NCBI GenBank assembly: GCA_965661545.1
Contig: CBFIEF010000012.1
Location: forward strand, 1-64,000
From: UBA7985 sp965661545
GTDB lineage: Bacteria; Pseudomonadota; Alphaproteobacteria; UBA7985
DNA: 64,000 nt
Direction: 5' to 3'
Every line of letters starts with the position of its first letter. Position 1 is the first letter of the stretch. The notes under the pieces are model-generated. The model had not been told where the DNA came from, made no database searches, and worked only from the letters and a program-made list of their open reading frames with translations. This document shows positions 26,519 to 36,440 of this stretch, piece by piece. The translations under genes and the position numbers were made by a program.

Positions 26519-27667
26519 ATGCAGCACTACCTCGACCATCACGCCACAACGCCGCTCGCTCCCGCGGTTGAAGATGCCATGGCGCCGCTCTGGCGGGAAG
26601 CCTTTGGCAACCCTGCGTCAGTAGAGCATGCGCGCGGTCTAGCCGCAGCGGATAGCGTGGTTCAGGCGCGGGCCGACATTGCGCGTGCCTTAGGTGCTGA
26701 AGCCCGTGAGATCATCTTTACCTCTGGCGCGACCGAGGCCAACAACATGGCCGTTCTCGGCGCGGCGCGTTTCCGTAAAAAGTACGAAGGCCGCGATGGT
26801 GTGATCGTCTTTGCCGCTGAACATTCCTGTGTTTTAGGCGCTGCGGACGCGTTGCGTTCCGAAGGTTGCCGAGTGACGGTTCTGCCCGTAACCGCCCAAG
26901 GCTTTGCTGATCTTGATGCCCTTGAACAGGCTTTGGACGAGCGGGTTGGCCTTGTATCCCTGATGCTGGCCAACAATGAAGTCGGCACCATTCAGCCAAT
27001 GGCGCAAGTCACGGCTCTTGCGCGGAGCTGCGGGGCTTGGGTGCACAGTGATGCAGCACAGGCTGTGGGGAAGATTCCCGTGAACGTCCGTGACCTCGAT
27101 TTGGATATGCTTTCCTTCTCCGGTCACAAGATCTACGGCCCCATGGGTATTGGCGCGCTTTATGTCCGGCGCAGACCGCGTGTCCGGCTAGAACCGCTGG
27201 TTCACGGTGGTGGGCAAGAGCGGGGTTTCAGGGCTGGAACGCTGCCAATGCCGCTGATCGTTGGGTTGGCCGAAGCGGTTTCCTTAGCGCAGTCCAACAT
27301 GCAGGCCGATGCAGACAGCCATCTCGTTCTAAGGGATGCCCTGCTCGAGGGGCTGGCCGAGACCGATATCGCGTTCTCGGTTAACGGCTCGATGGAAAGT
27401 CGCCTACCGGGGAACGTCAATTTGAGCTTCCCTGACATTGCCCGCGATACCCTGTTCGCCAGCTTGGGAGACGCGGGGATTGCGCTCTCGAGCGGTTCTG
27501 CTTGCTCAAGCCATGATGTGGCGCCCAGCCACGTGCTAATGGCCATGGGCGTCAGCTCGATTTTGGCCCAGCAAACCCTGCGTGTCGGTTTTGGCCGCTC
27601 GTCAACGGCCCGGGATGTTCAGGCGCTCATCGCCGCCCTTCAAAACGCCCACCGGAAAGGCGGCTGA
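26519..27667 (+). CDS. Cysteine desulfurase (NifS/IscS-type, class V aminotransferase)
   Basis: 382 residues. MQHYLDHHATTPLAP opens like NifS/IscS. The PLP lysine is Lys204 in SFSGHKIYGP, and the persulfide-forming Cys329 lies in SSGSACSS. It releases sulfur from cysteine. A gap of one base to moeA places it in an operon with moeA and moaE, so it may supply sulfur for molybdopterin synthase (through MoaD) or for the sulfido ligand of Mo enzymes rather than, or as well as, Fe-S clusters. No iscU/sufE neighbour is present. Confidence 0.9.
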   Translation: MQHYLDHHATTPLAPAVEDAMAPLWREAFGNPASVEHARGLAAADSVVQARADIARALGAEAREIIFTSGATEANNMAVLGAARFRKKYEGRDGVIVFAAEHSCVLGAADALRSEGCRVTVLPVTAQGFADLDALEQALDERVGLVSLMLANNEVGTIQPMAQVTALARSCGAWVHSDAAQAVGKIPVNVRDLDLDMLSFSGHKIYGPMGIGALYVRRRPRVRLEPLVHGGGQERGFRAGTLPMPLIVGLAEAVSLAQSNMQADADSHLVLRDALLEGLAETDIAFSVNGSMESRLPGNVNLSFPDIARDTLFASLGDAGIALSSGSACSSHDVAPSHVLMAMGVSSILAQQTLRVGFGRSSTARDVQALIAALQNAHRKGG

Positions 27668-27668
27668 T

Positions 27669-28928
27669 ATGGCTCAGCTCACCGATGACTGTTTCGCCTT
27701 TGGCGGTCGATTAATCCCGCTCGAAGAAGCTCTGGCAGCGGCCCAAGATGCGTTCCCAAGCGTGGCTCAAACCACCATACTGCCACTGCCTGAAGCCCTT
27801 GGACGCGTGGCGAGCGCTGATGTCATCGCAACCCGAGCCGTGCCGCCGCACAATAATTCTGCCGTCGATGGCTACGCAGTGGCTCACGCTGATCTATCGG
27901 CAGAAACAGAAACCATCCTGCAGTTACACGGATATGCTGCCGCCGGCGACCAGCCGGAACCGCTTCCTGCCGGGTTTGCACGCCGGATCCTGACCGGCGC
28001 AGCCATGCCAGAGGGCGCAGATACGGTGTTTATGGACGAAGACGTAACCACCGATGGCAACGCCGTGACTTTGCCCGTCGGTTTACGACTAGGCTCTAAC
28101 GCCCGCCAAGCCGGTGAAGATATCGCGTCCGGTTCCGTGATCATCACCACAGGCCATCGCCTGAACGCCGCAGATCTGGGTCTGCTGGCCAGTGTTGGAA
28201 CCAACGAAATTTGCGTTCAAAAGCCCCTGAAAGTCGCACTTTTTTCGACTGGCAACGAAGTCCGTGAACCCGGCACTGCCCTTGAGCCGGGCCAAGTCTA
28301 CGACGCCAACCGTCCAGCGCTCATGGGGTTGCTGATGCAGGCGGGAGCCGAGGTTTTGGACTTGGGCATTTTGCCTGACCAGCGCGAGACAATCGAAGCG
28401 GCGCTTGGCGATGCAAAGGCCAAAGGGGCCGACTTGATTTTGACCTCAGGTGGGGTATCCGCAGGCGATCATGACGTTGTTCGGCATGTGCTTGAAGACC
28501 GGGGGAGCCTGCTGTTCTGGCGCTTGGCGGTCAAACCGGGACGGCCAATCGCGCTTGGCCGGTTTGAGGATGTGCCCCTGATCGGCCTGCCGGGCAATCC
28601 AGCCGCTGCAGCAGTAATGTTCTACATCGTCGCCCTGCCCTTGATCCGCTCCATGGAAGGCGCAGAGACCAAACGACCGACAAAAGTGCCGGTAACGCTC
28701 GACTTTAAGCATCGGAAGAAAGCCGATCGCGTTGAGTTTGTCCGCGTGCAGGTCCACCCCGACGACCAAGGCCACCTGATCGCCCGCAAGTTTCCCCGTG
28801 AGGGCGCAGGGATCCTGTCTTCAATCGCATGGGCCGACGGCATGGTCGCGCTAGAAGCCGACCGCCTAACCGTCTCACCGGGTGAAACAGGATGGTTCAC
28901 GGCTTTTGACTGGAGCATGTCTGCGTGA
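27669..28928 (+). CDS. moeA: Molybdopterin molybdotransferase MoeA
   Basis: 419 residues. PPHNNSAVDGYAV in domain I, ALFSTGNEV, LTSGGVSAGDHDVV in the MogA-like catalytic domain and GLPGNPAAAAVMF identify MoeA, which inserts molybdate into adenylylated molybdopterin. ATG 27669 is preferred to the upstream in-frame start at 27582, which lies within the desulfurase gene. Its stop overlaps the moaE start as GTGA, indicating coupling. Confidence 0.95.
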   Translation: MAQLTDDCFAFGGRLIPLEEALAAAQDAFPSVAQTTILPLPEALGRVASADVIATRAVPPHNNSAVDGYAVAHADLSAETETILQLHGYAAAGDQPEPLPAGFARRILTGAAMPEGADTVFMDEDVTTDGNAVTLPVGLRLGSNARQAGEDIASGSVIITTGHRLNAADLGLLASVGTNEICVQKPLKVALFSTGNEVREPGTALEPGQVYDANRPALMGLLMQAGAEVLDLGILPDQRETIEAALGDAKAKGADLILTSGGVSAGDHDVVRHVLEDRGSLLFWRLAVKPGRPIALGRFEDVPLIGLPGNPAAAAVMFYIVALPLIRSMEGAETKRPTKVPVTLDFKHRKKADRVEFVRVQVHPDDQGHLIARKFPREGAGILSSIAWADGMVALEADRLTVSPGETGWFTAFDWSMSA

Positions 28929-29416
28929 GTAAAACCGCCAAAAGCGACTTGCCGGGTCGGGTCTTTGTGACCAGTAACGTCCTTGATATCGAACACGAAA
29001 AAACCGCTCTCACAGACGACAATCACGACGTTGGCGGTGTCTGCGTGTTTGAAGGGCTCGTTCGCGAGTTCAGTGGCAGTGCATCTGACAGCCTAACGCT
29101 GGAGCACTATCCCGGCATGACAGAAAAGTCGCTAGAAAGCATTCGCCAAGAAGCCGGAGTGCGTTGGGCCTTGCACGGCCTGACCATTCTTCACCGCGTG
29201 GGCCGGATGCTACCGGGGGATAAGATCGTCGCCGTCATTGCCTGCTCCCGCCACAGGCAGAACGCCTTTGATGCTTGCGCGTTTGCAATGGACTACCTCA
29301 AAACCGAAGCGCCGTTTTGGAAGCTCGAAGACGATGGTAAGGGCGAGGCAAACTGGGTCGATGCGCGGGACAGCGATCACTCGGCGCGCAGTCGTTGGCA
29401 AGGTTCAGACGTCTAA
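28925..29416 (+). CDS. moaE: Molybdopterin synthase catalytic subunit MoaE
   Basis: 163 residues, GTG start overlapping the moeA stop. GGVCVFEGLVR is the usual strand, and SRHRQNAFDACAFAMDYLK through PFWKLED contains the conserved Arg-His and the active-site lysines. It transfers sulfur from thiocarboxylated MoaD to precursor Z. MoaD is not in the window. The first about 14 residues are an extension relative to E. coli MoaE. Confidence 0.95.
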   Translation: MSKTAKSDLPGRVFVTSNVLDIEHEKTALTDDNHDVGGVCVFEGLVREFSGSASDSLTLEHYPGMTEKSLESIRQEAGVRWALHGLTILHRVGRMLPGDKIVAVIACSRHRQNAFDACAFAMDYLKTEAPFWKLEDDGKGEANWVDARDSDHSARSRWQGSDV

Positions 29417-29420
29417 CGTT

Positions 29421-29915
29421 CTAAAACCGGTATTTCGAGCCCAGCGAGACCTGCGTTTCGAGGCCATACGTCCGTCCCTCAACATAAAACGAAGTGCGTT
29501 CATTTAGAGCGCTATCGACGCCAAAGGTTAAATGCGCCCACGGCAGTCCGAACCCGCCATACTCCGAGACGACATAAACCAGATCCAAGCCACCCCCGAT
29601 GTAAGGACGAATAGCGGCGTCAGGTGAGCGAAACAGGTAACTGCCATCCAACGAAGGAACCAGCAAGAAGCCTTCCTCAATCCCCGGCAGCGCAATAATT
29701 CCCGCGTCAAACTCAACCTGAAATCGGTCAAACTCCGCTCCAAAACCGATCCGAGACGTCAGCGCCACAGCCCCTTGATCCAAACTCACCAGCGGCGGTC
29801 CGATCAAAGCCACACCGGCGTCACCACTGATAAAGGTCCGCTGCGCCTGTGCAGGCAGTGCGAAGGCAGTGAGCCAGAGGCTCAAGATAAATGCAGCTAG
29901 ACGGTAGAAAGACAT
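29421..29915 (-). CDS. Small outer-membrane beta-barrel protein
   Basis: 164 residues. A signal peptide ends at AQA|QRT (residue 24). The rest is a compact barrel: short alternating strands (RIGFGAEFDRFQVEFDAGI, YIGGGLDLVYVV) and a C-terminal aromatic (SLGSKYRF), as in eight-stranded OmpX/OmpW-size barrels. No family motif was recognised. Its stop lies four bases from the moaE stop (convergent). Single gene; upstream gap of 78 bases to mfd, which reads the same way. Confidence 0.72.
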   Translation of the reverse strand: MSFYRLAAFILSLWLTAFALPAQAQRTFISGDAGVALIGPPLVSLDQGAVALTSRIGFGAEFDRFQVEFDAGIIALPGIEEGFLLVPSLDGSYLFRSPDAAIRPYIGGGLDLVYVVSEYGGFGLPWAHLTFGVDSALNERTSFYVEGRTYGLETQVSLGSKYRF

Positions 29916-29993
29916 GACTGAACCCGTTGTTATCCGCGATCAGCTCAAATTGCCCCAAAGAGTAGACACTGTCAAGAATGCTTGTCTCTGTTT

Positions 29994-32900
29994 CTATTTT
30001 GCGAGCTTTTCCAAGTTGTTAAGTAAGCTGACAATGGCTTTCTTTCGCTCATCATCCGTCTCAATCTTACGCTTAAACACCAGCCGCTGATCCGGACGGA
30101 TCGACATGACTTGGGAGTTCGCGCGGATCCACGAAATAAGCTTTTCGGGCTTGGTAAACTTGTCTTCACGGAAACCAACCACAATGCCCTTTGGCCCCAC
30201 GTCCAGCTTCTCAACACGAGCAGCACGCGCCTTGATTTTGAACTCCACGGTCTTGAGCAGGTTCAATACCGGCTCAGGCGGTGGCCCAAAGCGGTCTTCG
30301 ACTTCAGCAATGAAGGAGTCAATCTCACCGGCTTCACGCAGCATGCCAACACGGCGGTAAAGGCCCAAGCGCACGTCAAGCGCCTCGACATAATCCTCCG
30401 GAATATAGACCGCAATGCCAGTATTGAGCACAGGCACCCACTCGTCATCAGGCTTCTTGCGAACTTCTCCGGTCGAAGGATCAACACCCAGCTCGTTGGC
30501 CAACTGCACTTCAGCAACAGCCTCTTCGAGCATCTGCTGATACAGCTCGATCCCGACTTCCTTGATATGGCCGGTTTGCTCTTCACCCACCAAATTACCC
30601 GCTCCGCGAATATCCAGGTCGTGAGACGCAAGGGTAAAGCCTGCGCCAAGGCTATCGAGCGTTTTCATCACGTCCAACCGGCGCTGTGCATCGGCGGTCA
30701 GCTTTCGTCGGCCATCAAAGGTTAAGTAGGCATACCCTCGCAGCTTCGACCGCCCCACGCGTCCACGCAGCTGGTACAGCGCAGAAAGCCCAAACATGTC
30801 GGCGCGGTGAATGATCATCGTGTTTACAGTCGGGATGTCGATCCCGCTTTCGATGATGTTGGTCGACAGCAGAATATCGAACTTGCGGTCATAAAAAGCG
30901 TTCATGACGTCTTCGAGCTCGGAGGGTGGCATCTGCCCGTGCGCAACAGCGACTTTGAGCTCTGGGGTGATGTTTTGTAAGCGCTCTCTCATGTCGCTCA
31001 GGTCCTTGACCCGAGGACACACAACATAGGACTGCCCACCACGGAATTGCTCCCGCATCAACGCTTCGCGCAGAATTACACCGTCCCACGGCATGATAAA
31101 GGTCCGGACAGCGAGCCTGTCCACCGGCGGCGTAGCGATCAGTGACAAGTCCTTCACGCCCGTCAGCGCGAGCTGGAGGGTGCGCGGGATTGGGGTGGCG
31201 GTCAGTGTCAGGACGTGGACGGTTTCTTTGAGCTTCTTCATCCGCTCCTTTTGCCGAACACCAAAGCGCTGCTCTTCATCAATGACCAAAACACCCAAGT
31301 TGCCAAAAGTCAGGCTTTCAGCCAGCAAGGCATGGGTACCAACGACAATATCAATTTCCCCCCGCTCCAACGCTTCCTTGGTCGCTGCCGCTTCTTTGGC
31401 GCCAACCAGACGTGAGAGCTGAGCGATGCGGACGTTGAGCTCCTTAAAACGCTCTTGGAAGGTCTTGAAGTGCTGACGCGCCAGCAATGTGGTTGGCGCA
31501 ACAATCGCAACCTGGTGCCCAGCCATCGCGCCCACAAACGCCGCACGGATCGCAACCTCAGTTTTACCAAAGCCCACGTCGCCACAAATCAACCTGTCCA
31601 TCGGACGCCCTGAAGCCAGATCTTCGATCACGTCCTCAATGGCGTTCATCTGGTCGTCGGTCTCGCTGTACGGGAAGGTTTGGGCGAATTCGTCCAGCAC
31701 GCTTTCCGGCACATCGATGATTTCAGATTTGCGCAGCTTCCGCTCCGCCGCAATCCGCATGAGATCACGGGCAACGCGGGTAATCCGCTCCTTGACCCGC
31801 GCCTTCCGCGCTTGCCACGCAGCCCCACCGAGTTTGTCGAGCGCCACGCCTTCGCCGTCGCCAAAGCGGCTGAGCACTTCGATGTTCTCAACCGGAACAT
31901 ACAGCTTGTCGCCGCCACTGTATTCCAGATGCAAAACGTCGTGCGCGGCGCCAGCGAGGTCAATCGTGAGCAAACCGACATAGCGGCCAATGCCGTGTTC
32001 AACGTGAACAACCAAATCACCGGTCGCTAAGCCGCTGACTTCCGTTAGAAAATTGTCTGACTTCCGGCGCTTCCGAGGACGAACGATCCTCTCGCCCAGA
32101 ATGTCTTGTTCAGTGTAGAGCGCAAAGCCACCGCCTTCAAACCCGCGCTCCAGCGGCAGGACCGCGTTGAAGACCCGGCGCTCGTCCACCTCTGGGTTCA
32201 GCGCATCGTGCCATCCGCGCAGCGGTTTGATGCCTTCCATCCCGATATCACCGAGATTGCTGGCCAACCGATTGGCTGACCCAGCGCTGAGGCCCGCAAT
32301 TACCACCGATTGCCCCTGACCCAACGCCTTGTCAGACCGATCGCGCACCGCGGTGTAGATGTTGCGATCCGGATCCTGCCGCGCCTCTGCAAACGTGGGA
32401 ATCGAACGATATTCATGCCGGGCCAAGGCGACCTTAGCCGTTGTGGGCACGGAAAAACTGGTGAACTGCCAGCAGCGGTGACGGCTGGGGAACTCGTTCC
32501 ATTCTTCGTCGGAGGCATAGAGCCGTTCGGGGCGGATGGGCTTATAGGAATGATCCTTCTTTTCCACCTCAAACACCGATTTCCTGGCTGTGTAGAAATC
32601 GCGGATTGTCTCGAGGCGTGCTTCTTTGGCCGCCACAACCTCCTGCTCGAACACCAATTCCGCGCCCTCAACGTAATCCGTCAACAGCGCCATTTTCTCA
32701 TGCAGCAGCGGGAGCCAGTGGTCCAAACCGGCGTAAAGCCGTCCAGCGGATACGCTCTCATAAAGCGGATCTTCACCCTTTACCCGCCCAAAGCTCTCTC
32801 GATACTCTGTCCGAAACCGCTCGATGTTGGCTTCGGTGAGCACAAACTCATGCACAGGGCCAAGAACGACGCCTTTGATGGGTTGCTCAGTGCGTTGAGA

Positions 32901-33497
32901 CAGCGGATCAAACGACCGCACGCTTTCAATCTCATCACCAAAGAAATCTAAGCGAACTGGCGTTGAGCGGCCTGCGGGGAAAAAATCCAAGATCCCGCCG
33001 CGCGGTGCAAACTCGCCCGGTTCGGTTACGGTCGAAACTCGCTGGAAACCCAGCGCCAGCAAGCGCTGCTGAACGTCCTCAAAGCCGATTTCTTGGCCGG
33101 GCCGCAAGGACAGCGACAGCTCCTTGATAAAGTCTGGATGGGGTACGCGTTGCATCAGCGCGTTGATGCCTGTCACCACGATGCGAGGACGATCTTTCGC
33201 TGCAGGGCGAGTCAGCCGTGCCAAGGTCGCCAAGCGGGTGGCGATCAAGTCAGCTTTGGGCGATATGCGGTCGTAGGGTAAGCAATCCCACGCCGGAAAA
33301 CGAAGGATGTCAGCCTCTGGTAGCCGGAACTTGAACAACGAAGACGCTCGCGCCAGTCGCTTGTCATCACGGGCAACGAAGATGATGGGCTTTTTGGTTT
33401 CCAGTGCGATATCAGCAGCGAGAAACGCCTCTGCGCCGTCCGGAACTTCGCCAATCATCACTGGTTCGTTAACGTTTTGTTCTTCTTTGTCGTTCAT
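29994..33497 (-). CDS. mfd: Transcription-repair coupling factor Mfd
   Basis: 1167 residues. The N-terminal UvrB-like module includes FPAWDCLPYDRISP. The RNA-polymerase-interaction domain contains VHVEHGIGRYVGL. The translocase motor shows GDVGFGKTEVAIRAAF (Walker A), VIDEEQRFG (motif II), LTATPIPRTL (III) and QLRGRVGRS (VI). A C-terminal regulatory domain follows. Mfd removes stalled RNA polymerase and recruits UvrA. It follows sdhE on the same strand after 56 bases; recG is divergent, forming the common alphaproteobacterial recG/sdhE/mfd arrangement. Confidence 0.97.
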   Translation of the reverse strand: MNDKEEQNVNEPVMIGEVPDGAEAFLAADIALETKKPIIFVARDDKRLARASSLFKFRLPEADILRFPAWDCLPYDRISPKADLIATRLATLARLTRPAAKDRPRIVVTGINALMQRVPHPDFIKELSLSLRPGQEIGFEDVQQRLLALGFQRVSTVTEPGEFAPRGGILDFFPAGRSTPVRLDFFGDEIESVRSFDPLSQRTEQPIKGVVLGPVHEFVLTEANIERFRTEYRESFGRVKGEDPLYESVSAGRLYAGLDHWLPLLHEKMALLTDYVEGAELVFEQEVVAAKEARLETIRDFYTARKSVFEVEKKDHSYKPIRPERLYASDEEWNEFPSRHRCWQFTSFSVPTTAKVALARHEYRSIPTFAEARQDPDRNIYTAVRDRSDKALGQGQSVVIAGLSAGSANRLASNLGDIGMEGIKPLRGWHDALNPEVDERRVFNAVLPLERGFEGGGFALYTEQDILGERIVRPRKRRKSDNFLTEVSGLATGDLVVHVEHGIGRYVGLLTIDLAGAAHDVLHLEYSGGDKLYVPVENIEVLSRFGDGEGVALDKLGGAAWQARKARVKERITRVARDLMRIAAERKLRKSEIIDVPESVLDEFAQTFPYSETDDQMNAIEDVIEDLASGRPMDRLICGDVGFGKTEVAIRAAFVGAMAGHQVAIVAPTTLLARQHFKTFQERFKELNVRIAQLSRLVGAKEAAATKEALERGEIDIVVGTHALLAESLTFGNLGVLVIDEEQRFGVRQKERMKKLKETVHVLTLTATPIPRTLQLALTGVKDLSLIATPPVDRLAVRTFIMPWDGVILREALMREQFRGGQSYVVCPRVKDLSDMRERLQNITPELKVAVAHGQMPPSELEDVMNAFYDRKFDILLSTNIIESGIDIPTVNTMIIHRADMFGLSALYQLRGRVGRSKLRGYAYLTFDGRRKLTADAQRRLDVMKTLDSLGAGFTLASHDLDIRGAGNLVGEEQTGHIKEVGIELYQQMLEEAVAEVQLANELGVDPSTGEVRKKPDDEWVPVLNTGIAVYIPEDYVEALDVRLGLYRRVGMLREAGEIDSFIAEVEDRFGPPPEPVLNLLKTVEFKIKARAARVEKLDVGPKGIVVGFREDKFTKPEKLISWIRANSQVMSIRPDQRLVFKRKIETDDERKKAIVSLLNNLEKLAK

Positions 33498-33553
33498 ACC
33501 GCGCTCAGGCTTGTCGCTTCAGGGGTGGCAACAAGGACGTTCCACCCTCAGGT

Positions 33554-33829
33554 TTAGATGCGGTACTCAAACGATCGGAGCGCGGAAAGCAAGGGTTCGG
33601 GAAGCTCAGCTGGAATGCTTGCCGGGTTCTGTAACCAAACCTGCACATCAGGATCATTCACTTGCTGCAAAGCCTCGATCTGTTCCATACGATCCAACGC
33701 ATCTGTCGCGCCTTGTTCGTCGTGGGGAAGAAAATCCTGCGCGAATTGTGTCATCAGCAAATCCAGTTCTCTGGTACCCCGATGCCCTGCCCGCCACAGT
33801 GCGCGCTTGCGCCGATCTTCGTAATTCAT
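33554..33829 (-). CDS. sdhE: FAD assembly factor SdhE (succinate dehydrogenase flavinylation)
   Basis: 91 residues. ALWRAGHRGTRELDLLMTQF matches the SdhE/YgfY signature RGxxExD; the usual Met after RG is Thr here. The following acidic helix bundle (LDRMEQIEALQQVNDPDVQVWL) is typical. It promotes covalent attachment of FAD to SdhA. Lies between divergent recG (starts 45 bases away) and downstream mfd. Confidence 0.9.
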   Translation of the reverse strand: MNYEDRRKRALWRAGHRGTRELDLLMTQFAQDFLPHDEQGATDALDRMEQIEALQQVNDPDVQVWLQNPASIPAELPEPLLSALRSFEYRI

Positions 33830-33874
33830 GCTAAGAATGTTCCCTGAAACTTTGTGATCTACTGATGAGTTAGC

Positions 33875-35953
33875 GTGCGCCCGGAAATCCTCAATCCTTT
33901 ATTCACGCCTGTGACAGACTTACCCGGTATCGGGCCGAAGTCCGCCGCCCTGATCGAGCGCGTCGCAGGCCCCCATATTTGGGATCTCGTTCGCGCGCAA
34001 CCCAGCCGGATGCAGCAGCGGACACGGCTTTCCGAGCCGAGCAGCTTGTATGAGGATCAGTTGGTGACGCTACCACTGTTCGTCCTGCAACACTTCATCC
34101 CCCGCTCCCCCAAAGCGCCGTATCGCGTGAACTGTATGGCGGGTGACATTCCGGTCTCGCTGGTGTTCTTCAACGCCAAGGGCGCTTGGCTGCAAGGGCA
34201 ACTGCCGGTCCGCGAGGTTCGTCTGGTTTCGGGGAAGCTTGCCCGGTTCAAAAACAACTGGCAGATCACGCACCCCGATTATATGGTCCCAGAGGAAGAA
34301 GAGGACGCCATCCCAGCGGTCGAGCCGATTTATCCGCTCACCCAAGGGCTGACTTCCCGGGTCTGGAACAAGGCACTGAACGCGGCCTTGGAGATGGTGC
34401 CAACTTTGCCAGAGTGGGTTGATGCCTCCCTACAGGCTCAGCAAAAGTGGCATGACTGGACTCCGTCGTTGCAGAGCTTGCACTTCCGAGGGGCGTTGAT
34501 TGGGTCAGACCGTACGCAAGCCGTTCGTCGCCTGGCGTATGATGAGCTGCTGGCCCAACAACTCTCCCTGATGATCGTTCGAGAACGCGGGCGAAGACGC
34601 GGTGGACACCCCCTGGTGGGCGACAATTCATTGAGCGTGCAGGTGCGGAAGAACCTGCCTTTCACCCTCACTGACAGCCAAGAGAGCGCGATTGATGCCG
34701 TTCGCTCTGACATGGGTCGGGCGCAGCGCATGATGCGGCTCATCATGGGCGACGTCGGCAGCGGTAAAACGATGGTCGCGCTGTTCTCCGCGCTGATTGC
34801 TGTTGAGGCCGGCGCGCAGGTGGCCATCATGGCACCGACCGAGATTCTCGCTCGACAGCTGCACGCCAACTTGTTTGACGCACTGTCAAAAGTCGGCATC
34901 CGTATCGATATTCTCACAGGTCGAGACAAAGCCGCCGCCCGCCGTCCGGTGCTGGCTGGATGTGCCGAAGGGGCGATCAAGGTTCTGATCGGCACGCACG
35001 CACTGTTCCAAGAAGGCGTTGAGTTCCGAAATCTGGGACTGGTGATCATCGACGAACAACACCGCTTCGGTGTTCACCAGCGGCTTGCGCTGGGGCAAAA
35101 AGGCGAAGCGCCGCACATGCTGCTGATGTCAGCAACGCCCATTCCGCGTTCTATGGTCTTGGCGCTCTATGGTGATTTGGACATCTCCAAACTGCTCACC
35201 AAACCAGCAGGACGACAGCCAATCAAAACACTCGTCAAACCCCAAGAGCAATGGGGCGATGTCGCGCAAGCTTTGGGGCGTGCGATTGAGCGCGGCGATC
35301 AGATTTACTGGATCTGTCCGTTGGTCGAAGAAACTGAAGTAAGCACCCTCACCGCCGCTGAAGAACGCCACGCCATGCTCAAAGAAATGTTTGGCCCCCG
35401 CGTTGCTTTGGTCCACGGGCGCATGAAAGGTGAAGAAAAAGACACTGTCATGCGACGGTTCAAGGCCCACGAAAGCGATATTCTTGTGGCGACAACCGTT
35501 GTTGAAGTCGGCGTGGACGTGCCGAATGCGACCGTGATGGTGATTGAGCACGCCGAACGTTTCGGCCTCGCGCAACTGCACCAGCTGCGTGGGCGCATCG
35601 GACGCGGCGCAAAGGCGTCTACCTGCTTGCTGCTCTATACTGCGCCCTTGGGCGAAACCGCACGGAAGCGGTTGTCGATCATGCGTGAAAGCAACGATGG
35701 TTTTGTCATTGCCGAAGAAGATCTCCGGTTGCGTGGCGCGGGTGACGTGATGGGAACGCGTCAGTCTGGCCTGCCCGACATGCACTTCGCCACCCTACCC
35801 GAGCATCAAGACTTGCTGGAAATCGCCCAACGCGACGCTCAACTGACGCTGAACAAAGCGCCAGAGCTTGCCGGTGAACGGGGTGAAGCCTTGCGGACGC
35901 TGCTGTATCTGTTCGAGCGGGAACAGGCGATCGCCTTTTTGGAAGCCGGTTAG
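33875..35953 (+). CDS. recG: ATP-dependent DNA helicase RecG
   Basis: 692 residues from GTG 33875. The N-terminal wedge-domain opening LPGIGPKSAALIERV is characteristic. The motor has MGDVGSGKTMVALFSALIA (Walker A), VIIDEQHRFGVHQR (motif II), MSATPIPRSM (III) and QLRGRIGRGA (VI). RecG remodels stalled replication forks and branched DNA. Encoded divergently from sdhE-mfd; ends seven bases before the convergent anchored protein. Confidence 0.97.
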   Translation: MRPEILNPLFTPVTDLPGIGPKSAALIERVAGPHIWDLVRAQPSRMQQRTRLSEPSSLYEDQLVTLPLFVLQHFIPRSPKAPYRVNCMAGDIPVSLVFFNAKGAWLQGQLPVREVRLVSGKLARFKNNWQITHPDYMVPEEEEDAIPAVEPIYPLTQGLTSRVWNKALNAALEMVPTLPEWVDASLQAQQKWHDWTPSLQSLHFRGALIGSDRTQAVRRLAYDELLAQQLSLMIVRERGRRRGGHPLVGDNSLSVQVRKNLPFTLTDSQESAIDAVRSDMGRAQRMMRLIMGDVGSGKTMVALFSALIAVEAGAQVAIMAPTEILARQLHANLFDALSKVGIRIDILTGRDKAAARRPVLAGCAEGAIKVLIGTHALFQEGVEFRNLGLVIIDEQHRFGVHQRLALGQKGEAPHMLLMSATPIPRSMVLALYGDLDISKLLTKPAGRQPIKTLVKPQEQWGDVAQALGRAIERGDQIYWICPLVEETEVSTLTAAEERHAMLKEMFGPRVALVHGRMKGEEKDTVMRRFKAHESDILVATTVVEVGVDVPNATVMVIEHAERFGLAQLHQLRGRIGRGAKASTCLLLYTAPLGETARKRLSIMRESNDGFVIAEEDLRLRGAGDVMGTRQSGLPDMHFATLPEHQDLLEIAQRDAQLTLNKAPELAGERGEALRTLLYLFEREQAIAFLEAG

Positions 35954-35960
35954 GCGACAC

Positions 35961-36440
35961 TCAGTTCGCTGCGGCGTACTGGTTCCAAACGGAGCGGAAG
36001 TAGTTGGCCGCTGACTGTCCCTGGCCAGAGCACCAGAACGAATAGTCCTGAATCCCGTTCCGGTTCATTTGCCCTTCAACGAGGGTGATCGCATCGTGCC
36101 GCAAATCCGCAGCATCACCGATGGAGATTGGCTGACGCTCTTGCAGCTGGTTCCGGTCAATTCGGTAGCCTTCGCGAACGTGCCACGTCAACTCACCACA
36201 GAAATCTACTACAGTGATGCGGTACAGCAGCTTGTTCCAGTCTGGCCGCTCAAATTCTGCAAAAACCGTGTCCATATTTTCATCAGAAATGGCGATAACC
36301 GGCTCTTCGGTCATGGCATTGGCCGTCATGTTACCCCAGCGCAAAGCCACCAGAGTGACGCCTGTCATAAGCGCAACCACGGCAAAAACACTGAGAGCCA
36401 ACGTTAGGTCTTGTGTCCAACTGCGACGAACAAGGTTCAT
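35961..36440 (-). CDS. Unrecognised single-pass membrane-anchored protein
   Basis: 159 residues from ATG 36440 (GGAAG five bases upstream); an earlier in-frame start lacks such a site. One transmembrane segment (LALSVFAVVALMTGVTLVAL, about residues 13-32) leaves a 125-residue domain probably in the periplasm. Two Cys (VDFCGELTWHV and SFWCSGQG) may form a disulfide. No known motif. Convergent with recG and preceded by a 500-base gene-poor region. Confidence 0.68.
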   Translation of the reverse strand: MNLVRRSWTQDLTLALSVFAVVALMTGVTLVALRWGNMTANAMTEEPVIAISDENMDTVFAEFERPDWNKLLYRITVVDFCGELTWHVREGYRIDRNQLQERQPISIGDAADLRHDAITLVEGQMNRNGIQDYSFWCSGQGQSAANYFRSVWNQYAAAN

